This document shows positions 8,169-15,087 of a DNA stretch of 64,000 nucleotides, in pieces (the stretch's first letter is position 1; every line of letters starts with the position of its first letter). Source of the DNA: Melioribacter roseus (GTDB lineage Bacteria > Bacteroidota > Ignavibacteria > Ignavibacteriales > Melioribacteraceae); contig DYHH01000003.1 in NCBI GenBank assembly GCA_020724265.1, positions 1 through 64,000 of the forward strand, written 5' to 3'. A program made the translations under genes and the position numbers. The notes below the pieces were generated by a model. It ran no database searches. It saw only the letters and a program-made list of their open reading frames with translations, and was not told where the DNA came from.

Positions 8169-9821
8169 TTATTGATTATTTTCTATTTCAAAGTTCGGCC
8201 AGATATCTACCGGTAAATCTGTTAATTGAGATTTTAGATTTATCATAGTAGGAGAATCAATTCCATATTGTTCTATTAGTTGTTTTGCTCCGTCATAATT
8301 ACCTTCTGCTTGTATCATAAGTACTTTTGTTGCAAGTTCTTTGAGAACGTCATAAACTTTTTCATAATTTACTTTCACTTTGTTTGAAGCCTCATTGTAT
8401 TCATAAGCTCCGTTTTCTAATAAGTAATTGAAGATAATAGCATTTCCTCCTCCGTGTGCAGCATCAACACCGAATCTAACAGACCGAAATATTCCGGCTA
8501 AAAATGTTGCCCACAGTTCATTTTCAAATTCTTTTGGATAAACACCTTTTTCAATCATTAATACATTGTTATACATTCCGAGTATATCTGCTTTGCATTC
8601 TTCTATTTTGGAATATGTTTCTTTTAATTCGGTTTTGACTTCGGTATCCCTTCCATTTACTGTTATAAAACCGGGTCCGACACCATGTGACATTTCATGC
8701 ATTAGTGTATGATTGAAAAATGCATCAAAAGTGACATACTCAAGTTGTTCGGCATCTAAGACTTTTTGTGCAATTGGATAGAGAAGTTTTTCAAATTTAG
8801 CTTCGTGAATATTTTTCAACATTACCTTCTTTGAACCTTTTGCTTGACGAACTCTTTCATCATTTGGCAAGTTGAAAGCTAAAGTCTGTACTCCGGCTTT
8901 TGTATCTCCACCGGTGAATACTTCTTGAGCTACTATTATCGGAGAATCCGAACCTCTGTCATAATTTTTATGTTCGTCGGGAATTGGGAGGTTATCTTCC
9001 ATTTCTTTTAAGTACTTGGCAAATATTTCTAATTTTTTAGTTTCGTCGGGATCAACAATTGTAAGAAAACATTCAAATGCGGCTTTATAATTGAAAAGTT
9101 CATCTTCATAAACTTCGTATGGACCGATAATTACTTCGATTGTATGATCTTTCAAATCCATCCATGCCATATCGCTTTCAAAGTAATCATTCGTTTCAAA
9201 TGCGGTTGCACGTGTAAGCAAGTAATTTTTTAGAGTAGGATTATCAGCAAATTCGGCTGCTTCTCTTAACAATTCAGAAGCTCTTTCAAGTTTTGTTTTA
9301 TAAAATTCGGAATAGGGAATTGCAACTAACCCGTTTGCGTTTCTTCTTATTACGGTGAATTCCGATCTAAATGATTTTTCATCTTCGGGATTTACTTGTA
9401 TCCATTGTTCAAATTCTTCTTTGGTTATATCTTCGGGATAATAATTTGCTCCCAATGGTTTTTCGTCATTACCGATAAATGGTTTATTTCCGTCTAATCT
9501 ATCGAAAGGACCGAAATTAATAGTAAAGAATTGCAATTTCAGTTTGTTCAGCTCATCGGACGAAGTTTCCAGTTTCTTTTTGATCTCATGATTTTTAGAA
9601 TAGACTTGTTCTAAGAAAATTTCATCCATTACTTTCGCAGCTTCATATAATTTTTGCACGACAACTTTTTGTCTCTCGTCTAATAAAGATTCATCATAAT
9701 TAATATCGGTTACGGCATATTTCGCAATTTTTTCTTCCAACATTTTCTTTTGATCCTCCTTTGATGTAGTGCAAGCCGAAAAGAGCAAGGTAATAAATAA
9801 AACGGTTAAGAAAATTCTCAT
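8169..9821 (-). CDS. M49-like (dipeptidyl peptidase III-type) zinc peptidase, lipoprotein
   Basis: This is a 550-residue protein from the ATG at 9821, which has a good upstream GGGAGAG ribosome site. A longer frame exists, but only this start gives the lipoprotein signal MRIFLTVLF...LFSAC, with the lipidated Cys near residue 17. The zinc motif is HEMSHGVGP, followed about 50 residues later by EECKAD. This pair is characteristic of the M49 family, although classical members have a six-residue HEXXGH. The HEXXHG(I/V)GP form is the one seen in nudix-fused relatives. The likely role is cleavage of peptides in the periplasm or at the membrane; the substrate is unknown. Confidence 0.75.
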   Translation of the reverse strand: MRIFLTVLFITLLFSACTTSKEDQKKMLEEKIAKYAVTDINYDESLLDERQKVVVQKLYEAAKVMDEIFLEQVYSKNHEIKKKLETSSDELNKLKLQFFTINFGPFDRLDGNKPFIGNDEKPLGANYYPEDITKEEFEQWIQVNPEDEKSFRSEFTVIRRNANGLVAIPYSEFYKTKLERASELLREAAEFADNPTLKNYLLTRATAFETNDYFESDMAWMDLKDHTIEVIIGPYEVYEDELFNYKAAFECFLTIVDPDETKKLEIFAKYLKEMEDNLPIPDEHKNYDRGSDSPIIVAQEVFTGGDTKAGVQTLAFNLPNDERVRQAKGSKKVMLKNIHEAKFEKLLYPIAQKVLDAEQLEYVTFDAFFNHTLMHEMSHGVGPGFITVNGRDTEVKTELKETYSKIEECKADILGMYNNVLMIEKGVYPKEFENELWATFLAGIFRSVRFGVDAAHGGGNAIIFNYLLENGAYEYNEASNKVKVNYEKVYDVLKELATKVLMIQAEGNYDGAKQLIEQYGIDSPTMINLKSQLTDLPVDIWPNFEIENNQ

Positions 9822-10034
9822 TTCACTCTCCCTAATTGATTTGTAATTCATTCTAAAAAATAATGAAAAATGTACACAAATCATCTATTTGCTTGAGTAA
9901 ACAATAAGTGTTTAAAAAAGTATACAGAACGAAAATTCATTTCGAAAAAAAGCTTCATTTCAAGTCATTAATTGATTTTTTCTATTGGCATCGAACTTGA
10001 CTAATAATTTCTAAAAGCACCAAAGGAGGATAAA

Positions 10035-11291
10035 ATGAAAAAGATGATTGTAATACTCGTGATAATGTTTGCCGGTATTTTAACTACCGAGAGCAAAGCC
10101 AGGCATGATTATGCAGATTTCCATTTTTTCTATCATAATTTAAGACCTCATGGCGAATGGATCCAAATAGATTATGATTTAGTAGTTTGGAAACCTTACC
10201 GGGTTGATAGATATTGGTCGCCTTATTCGGTCGGTCATTGGGAATATACCCGATATGGTTGGTATTGGGAATCATATGAACCGTTTGGATGGGCAACTTA
10301 TCATTACGGACGCTGGTATTATGACGATTTCTACGGTTGGGTCTGGGTTCCCGGTTACGAATGGGGACCATCTTGGGTTGAGTGGAGATACAGCGATAAT
10401 TATATAGGTTGGGCACCGCTTCCGCCTTATGCTTCATTCAGAATTAATGTCGGTATTCATTTTTCGATTAGTTATCGATCAAGTTATCACTACTGGAATT
10501 TTGTACCGTTCAATAGATTCCATCACAGAAACGTATATGTTCATTTCGTTCCTGTCGGAAATAAGAATAGAGTTTTTAATAATACTAAATACAGAACCAA
10601 TTATTACTCGGATCGCGGAAGAATTATTAACGGTGGTGTTGATAGAAACTATGTCGAAAGAAGAAGCGGGAACAGAATTGTTGAAAGAGAAATTTCTCCT
10701 ACTACGGATTTAAGAGAATTTACCGGGTCAAGAGGCAATGTTAATTCCAATAGAATAGTAGCATATCAACCGGATGAAAGAGAAGTACAAAAATTTAGAG
10801 AGATCCCGACAAGTGATATTAACAAAGGATCGTCAAAAAGTACATTAAGAAGAGATGTTGTTACTTTCAGAAATGAAGAAAATAAATCTCGTGAAATATC
10901 AAACAACAATAGGGAAGCAGTAAGACGTGATGCCGAAGTGAGGGATGTTCAAAGTAGAAATCCTCAAACTTCCAGACCTGAAGTTAGAGCAACAGAACGT
11001 TCTCAAAGAGAATTGCAGGAAACTCGAACTGTTCCCCAAAGAGATACAAATAATCGAGAAGTACAAAGAAATGATGAACAGTCAAAGAGAACGCCGAGTA
11101 TATTTAAATCAACTCAACCGGCAAAACGTGAAAACAGTGAGACCCGTTCAACAAATAATAGAAATAATAGTCCTTCGGTTTCGACAAACAGAAGTGAACG
11201 TAAAGAAACTGTAAGATCAACACCGGCAAAAAGACAAGAAACGAAAAGCAATACCCAACAAAGAACAACAACGAAAAAGAGAAATGATTAA
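10035..11291 (+). CDS. DUF6600-like secreted YxW-rich protein
   Basis: This 418-residue protein has a strong ribosome site (AAAGGAGG, 10022-10029) and a signal peptide. Residues 30-140 are extremely rich in Tyr, Trp and Gly in a repeating pattern such as GHWEYTRYGWYWESYEPF and GWVWVPGYEWGPSWVEW, which is the DUF6600 signature. The C-terminal half (from about residue 200) is low-complexity, dominated by Arg, Asn, Thr, Glu and Ser, and is probably disordered. The function of DUF6600 is unknown. The charge and repeats suggest an envelope or surface-attached protein. Confidence 0.75.
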   Translation: MKKMIVILVIMFAGILTTESKARHDYADFHFFYHNLRPHGEWIQIDYDLVVWKPYRVDRYWSPYSVGHWEYTRYGWYWESYEPFGWATYHYGRWYYDDFYGWVWVPGYEWGPSWVEWRYSDNYIGWAPLPPYASFRINVGIHFSISYRSSYHYWNFVPFNRFHHRNVYVHFVPVGNKNRVFNNTKYRTNYYSDRGRIINGGVDRNYVERRSGNRIVEREISPTTDLREFTGSRGNVNSNRIVAYQPDEREVQKFREIPTSDINKGSSKSTLRRDVVTFRNEENKSREISNNNREAVRRDAEVRDVQSRNPQTSRPEVRATERSQRELQETRTVPQRDTNNREVQRNDEQSKRTPSIFKSTQPAKRENSETRSTNNRNNSPSVSTNRSERKETVRSTPAKRQETKSNTQQRTTTKKRND

Positions 11292-11339
11292 AGATTCCCT
11301 CTCCCTTAATGAATGGTAGCTGTAGAACCAGTCCTGATA

Positions 11340-11373
11340 ATCCCCGGAAGTGATAAGATTCCGGGGATTTTTT
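11340..11373 (+). terminator. Rho-independent terminator
   Basis: TCCCCGGAA and TTCCGGGGA form a strong nine-base-pair stem followed by a T run. It ends the DUF6600 transcript and touches the stop codon of the convergent M28 peptidase gene. Confidence 0.85.
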
Positions 11374-12770
11374 TATAATCCTTCTTCACTTAATAAATAA
11401 GTTAAAATTGCAATAGCCGATGTACCAAGCTGCATTTCGCGGGGATGAACTTCATCGAAAACATCATTATCCGAATGATGAACATCGAAATAACGCTGAT
11501 CATCCGGTACATAACCTATCAGCGCTTTTGCACCTTCAATTCTGGATATATCGACACCACTTCCACCCGGTCTTATCCATTCAATTAGAGATTTGTTTAA
11601 AACCGGTAGCCAATTTTGCATACCTAAAATTGTAAGCGAATCTGCAGTTACAGAAAATCCTCTTGGTGTATAAGCGCCTCTATCGGATTCAATTGCAGCT
11701 AAATGATATTCATTCTTACTCTTTATTGAATCTGCATAAGCTAACGCACCGCCGATTCCGTTTTCTTCATTAATAAATAACACGCATCTAATTGTTCGTT
11801 TTGGCTTTATATCTAATCTCTTAAAAATGTCAAGAACTTCCATAGTTTGAATACATGGAGCTCCATCATCATGAGCACCGCATCCTTTGTCCCAGCTATC
11901 CCAATGTCCTCCGACGACAATTATTTCATCAGGAAATTCTGTCCCGTTTATTTGGGCAATAACATTATAAGAAAGAACGTTTTCAAAATTTTCACAATCC
12001 ATTTCCAAATTTACTTGAAGATTTGGTTCTTCCTTAAGTGCGTTACTCAAGAAATCGGCATCAATTAAACCAATTGCAGCAGCAGGAATTTTTTTAACCG
12101 AATTATCATAAAATAATGTACCGACATGAGGAACATTATCGTACTTGGAAGTAACGGATCTTACAATTGCACCAATGGCACCGAATTTTGCGGCTTTCGA
12201 AGGACCGCTACCTCGTTGGTCTACTGCATCACCATAACCTCTAAAAGTATTTACAAATGTTTGATTGAACGGTCTATTAAAAAAAACAATTTTGCCTCTA
12301 ACTTCTTCGGCTTTCTGTTCCAATTCTTTGAATGAATGAATTTCTATAACTTCGGCAGTTATACCGCCTTTAGGTGTTCCCACACTGCTCCCCAAAGATG
12401 CAACATTTAATTCTCTTCCGGTAAATTTATTACTTTTTACAATTGTAGCTTTCTCGATATTACCTCTAACCCATTTAGGAACCATTGCCGGCTGCAGCCA
12501 AACGGAATCAACTCCCATTTGATTAAATTTTTCTTCAGCCCAATGAATTGCTATCATCGATTCTTCAGAACCGCTTAAACGGGGACCGATATTTTCGCAT
12601 AAATCCCGCAGCCATTCATATCCTTTCATTTCTGACAAAGATGATTTGATGATTTGCTCGGCTGTATCGGAATGTTTATCTAATATTTTTTTTGACTGTT
12701 CTGTTTGAGATGAGATTTGAATAAATAAAAGTAGAAATACAAAAAGCGGAACTGCAATTTTAGAATTCAC
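11373..12770 (-). CDS. M28 family zinc aminopeptidase, secreted
   Basis: This 465-residue protein probably uses a GTG start preceded by TTGAGG, then a signal peptide. It has a PA-like insert (about 150-240) and the M28 zinc ligands in order: GGHWDSWD, the bridging Asp in CGAHDDGAP, NEENG with the catalytic Glu, the Asp in ESDRGA, and HHSDND near the C-terminus. The length fits secreted M28 aminopeptidases or carboxypeptidase Q relatives. The catalytic set appears complete. It is convergent with the DUF6600 gene and has no same-strand partner nearby. Confidence 0.92.
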   Translation of the reverse strand: MNSKIAVPLFVFLLLFIQISSQTEQSKKILDKHSDTAEQIIKSSLSEMKGYEWLRDLCENIGPRLSGSEESMIAIHWAEEKFNQMGVDSVWLQPAMVPKWVRGNIEKATIVKSNKFTGRELNVASLGSSVGTPKGGITAEVIEIHSFKELEQKAEEVRGKIVFFNRPFNQTFVNTFRGYGDAVDQRGSGPSKAAKFGAIGAIVRSVTSKYDNVPHVGTLFYDNSVKKIPAAAIGLIDADFLSNALKEEPNLQVNLEMDCENFENVLSYNVIAQINGTEFPDEIIVVGGHWDSWDKGCGAHDDGAPCIQTMEVLDIFKRLDIKPKRTIRCVLFINEENGIGGALAYADSIKSKNEYHLAAIESDRGAYTPRGFSVTADSLTILGMQNWLPVLNKSLIEWIRPGGSGVDISRIEGAKALIGYVPDDQRYFDVHHSDNDVFDEVHPREMQLGTSAIAILTYLLSEEGL

Positions 12771-12929
12771 AATAACCTCAAGATTACTAAGAAGAATTTT
12801 GGCAAAGATAATGACTTATGTGTAAAAATGGTAATAACGAATAAAATATATTAACTAACCTAGCTTCTTACATTCAATTAATGTATGCAGCTTTAAATCC
12901 ATTTTTTTAGTTGTACTATAAAGCGAGAG

Positions 12930-12955
12930 GAGAGAAGGGGGGGGAGGCGGTGAGC
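12930..12955. repeat. Eroded half of the GC-rich palindromic repeat
   Basis: A G-run block, GAGAAGGGGGGGGAGGCGG followed by TGAGC, resembles the right arm of the 6677-6731 repeat without its partner arm. It is probably a decayed copy. Confidence 0.4.
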
Positions 12956-12995
12956 ATGTTTTTCAATCCTTGTTTTGATAAACTTCCGTAATGAT

Positions 12996-13121
12996 TTAAT
13001 GCTCCTTATCCCTCGGCGGATTCGGATCATTACCCGGTGCAATTGTGTCTTTACTTCTTATTTTGCCATCTTTGCCTTTAGTGGTTAGTTCTCCGCTTCC
13101 TTGGTTCTTTAGCATTTCTCT
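12996..13121 (-). pseudogene. Truncated DUF2188 gene (3' end only)
   Basis: On the minus strand this encodes about 41 residues ending in the same 20-odd residues as the intact DUF2188 gene at 14748-14993, down to the final KEH and stop. The first 64 bases (12995-13058) are identical to 14747-14810, and identity then falls off. An in-frame stop lies just upstream, so the 5' half of the gene is gone. It is the left member of a direct repeat bracketing the HicAB-SecB module. Confidence 0.8.
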
Positions 13122-13201
13122 TACGGAAACTTATAAAAATGATGCAGTTATTCTTTTGGAACTTATTACAACATTTGATTGAACTTATTGAGAAATTGCT
13201 C

Positions 13202-13627
13202 CTATTTTGTCTTAAAAAATGGTATGGTTAAAGGCGGTACATTCATTCGTGCTGTAGCCTGATTCACAAATTCTCTAAGATAAGGCCATGTATTCAAGTG
13301 AAGACTTACAGATTTGTAAACTTCAAAAAAATCATCTGTAAAGTCATATTCACTAGTTATTCGCACAATGAAAGTTATTTCTAGTTTAACATAACGAGAC
13401 TTGGATTTAGGTTTTCGCGCATCTACTTTATAAGTCTGAAATATATCAACAACCCCGGTACCACGTATTTTATAGCTTGCTTCCTCATCAATTTTGATTT
13501 CAAGATACTGCGGCACATTAATTTCCGGGTTTAAAAATGCGCTGCTTCTCTGTAGAGAGATTGATTTTAAGTCAATCCCCTCTAATATTTTCCTAAATTC
13601 TTCAGGAGAAATTTTTGGTTTGTCCAT
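13202..13627 (-). CDS. SecB-like chaperone of a toxin-antitoxin-chaperone operon
   Basis: This is a 141-residue protein, slightly shorter than the usual SecB of about 155. The end of the sequence, WPYLREFVNQATARM followed by NVPPLTIPFF, matches the SecB pattern of a YxREhhxxhhxxxxhPPLxLxPhxF tail. The middle is beta-rich. It begins two bases after the hicB stop codon and is the last gene of a hicA-hicB-secB operon. In known TAC modules the SecB-like chaperone folds and protects a chaperone-addicted antitoxin. The SecB assignment rests on this tail, the size and the context, so it is likely but not proven. Confidence 0.6.
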   Translation of the reverse strand: MDKPKISPEEFRKILEGIDLKSISLQRSSAFLNPEINVPQYLEIKIDEEASYKIRGTGVVDIFQTYKVDARKPKSKSRYVKLEITFIVRITSEYDFTDDFFEVYKSVSLHLNTWPYLREFVNQATARMNVPPLTIPFFKTK

Positions 13628-13629
13628 TT

Positions 13630-14148
13630 TTACACTGCTTTATTGAATTGATAAATTTGTACTTGACTAAATTCAGTTGGTTCATTTGACCGTTTTATTT
13701 CGTAATGCACCTCTCTATAATCATCTATAATTGATTGAAATTTATCACAAACTGTATCTAATTTCTTGTCAAGGGTATCAGCTATAAAGGTAGTAGAAAT
13801 TAAAAATTGAACATATTGATTTAGGCTTACTTCATTCTCTTTTGCTTTGAGTGCTAACAGTCTGTGCAATTCTTTCGGCACTCTCATCAAGAACTTTCCA
13901 CTGTATGAGTTTTCTTCATTAACCGGTTCGGGTATCTGTGTCCCGCGCTTCAAGTATTCTTCAAACCACTCTTCTTTAACTGAATCGAGTTTAGATAAAG
14001 CTTCTTCGATTGTATCGCCATCAGTTTGAAAAGCATATTTTCCCAGAAGAGGAATTGAAACATGATAACCACCGCCTTCAGCCTCAGTTAATTTTTTAAT
14101 TTCTAACGGGTAATTTAGATTCATAAAATAATTCAAGTCTTTTTTCAT
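13630..14148 (-). CDS. hicB: HicB-like antitoxin with long C-terminal extension
   Basis: This is a 172-residue protein. Residues 20-60 form the partial RNase-H-like HicB fold (GGYHVSIPLLGKYAF, then GDTIEEALSKL). Residues 84-117 look like a ribbon-helix-helix DNA-binding domain (GKFLMRVPKELHRLLALKAK). Typical HicB proteins end near there, but this one has about 55 further residues ending SQVQIYQFNKAV. Its ATG overlaps the hicA stop codon and it is followed two bases later by the SecB-like gene. It should neutralise HicA and repress the operon. The extension is a good candidate for a chaperone-addiction segment. Confidence 0.8.
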   Translation of the reverse strand: MKKDLNYFMNLNYPLEIKKLTEAEGGGYHVSIPLLGKYAFQTDGDTIEEALSKLDSVKEEWFEEYLKRGTQIPEPVNEENSYSGKFLMRVPKELHRLLALKAKENEVSLNQYVQFLISTTFIADTLDKKLDTVCDKFQSIIDDYREVHYEIKRSNEPTEFSQVQIYQFNKAV

Positions 14149-14438
14149 TGTGCTACTTCTCCTAATTCATCAATAATTTTTACTAGCTGTTTAATGTAAA
14201 CCGGCTTAATTTTTTGACCACCTTTTACCGGAATAATAAAATCACCATCAACACCGCACAGTGGGTGACCTTTGAGTCTATCGGCAGTGATTTTGTAATT
14301 GTGTGAACCCCTGGTTTCACCATAAGTCCACTCAGCGGGGAAATATTTGTCAAGAATTGATTCAATTTCATTTTTAGGAACTTCCTGTCTAAATGCAGGA
14401 TTTTTCCACTTTATGAGTCTTTTTTCTATTCGGCTCAT
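14145..14438 (-). CDS. hicA: HicA-like toxin, mRNA interferase
   Basis: This 97-residue protein is close to HicA size. It has the basic dsRBD-like fold and the signature GSHNYKI near residue 45, where the HicA family places its catalytic histidine. A DGDFIIPVKGGQKIKP strand pair and a C-terminal helix follow. HicA toxins cleave mRNA in a translation-independent way. It is the first gene of the three-gene operon and overlaps hicB by four bases. A palindrome that could bind HicB lies just upstream. I see no clear ribosome site, which is consistent with low expression. Confidence 0.8.
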   Translation of the reverse strand: MSRIEKRLIKWKNPAFRQEVPKNEIESILDKYFPAEWTYGETRGSHNYKITADRLKGHPLCGVDGDFIIPVKGGQKIKPVYIKQLVKIIDELGEVAQ

Positions 14439-14461
14439 GAATAAAATTTGAGATTATAAAT

Positions 14462-14477
14462 ATACTATATATAGTAT
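14462..14477. promoter_or_regulatory. Perfect 16-bp palindrome, candidate HicB operator
   Basis: ATACTATATATAGTAT is a perfect palindrome 24 bases before the hicA start codon. Ribbon-helix-helix antitoxins bind such sites over their own promoter. The TATA-rich centre could also be the promoter itself. Confidence 0.55.
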
Positions 14478-14747
14478 CACTTTACAAGAATTTTCTAAAT
14501 CATTATCGGTTGTAATGTGATTTTGTTTAGCTAATAAGGTAATATAACATTTCAATTCACTTAAAAACAATTTCTGAGTCAAGTGATTGCCAATCAAGTT
14601 AGATTGAATTTTTCCCTTAACTGCCTATCCAAGCTTATCAATCTCGCTTTCTATCAACTTGAATTTATCTTTAATTTCTTAACCTAAATGAAATTGCTAG
14701 TAAATCTGTATTGGTCCCTCTAGGGTCTAAAATAATTAATTAACTGT
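14478..14747 (-). other. Gene-free stretch with a possible decayed reading frame
   Basis: There is no intact gene. On the minus strand, roughly 14680 down to 14478 reads nearly open with a single in-frame TAG; a helical segment, EIKDKFKLIESEIDKLG, lies just before the stop. It may be the remnant of a lost island gene. No family is recognisable. Confidence 0.25.
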
Positions 14748-14993
14748 TTAATGCTCCTTATCCCTCGGCGGATTCGGATCATTACCCGGTGCAATTGTGT
14801 CTTTACTTCTAATTTTACCGTCTTTGCCTTTTGTTATTAACTCACCACCACCTTGGTTTTTCAACATTTCTCTTGCTGCATGTTCGGCTTCTTTTTGAGT
14901 TGGATGTTTAGAGGATGCTTTGCTTGCGGAAAGTCTTTTGTTTATCCAGGCTTCATCTTGCTTGTAAACTATTCGGTCAGCTCTCTTAGTCAT
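14748..14993 (-). CDS. DUF2188 family small protein
   Basis: This 81-residue protein is taken from the ATG at 14993, with GGAG eight bases upstream; an in-frame TTG lies just before it. The segment KHPTQKEAEHAAREML-(K)NQGG matches the DUF2188 pattern of a short helical domain that ends in a strand with TKGKDGKI. The tail (APGNDPNPPRDKEH) is polar and Pro-rich. Function is unknown. Its 3' half is duplicated as a fragment at 12996-13121 on the far side of the TAC operon. Confidence 0.7.
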   Translation of the reverse strand: MTKRADRIVYKQDEAWINKRLSASKASSKHPTQKEAEHAAREMLKNQGGGELITKGKDGKIRSKDTIAPGNDPNPPRDKEH

Positions 14994-15087
14994 CAAATTT
15001 CTCCAAATTATTATGCTATTTATTCTGTATTAGGAATATTTTTACTCTGTGTTTAATGCACAACTTTTATGCTATTAAGTGAAAAAA

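Noticed and set aside
12930-14993. Insertion sequence or transposon around the TAC operon
   Set aside because: No transposase gene and no inverted terminal repeats were found. The bracketing sequence is a direct repeat of a gene end, not an IS.
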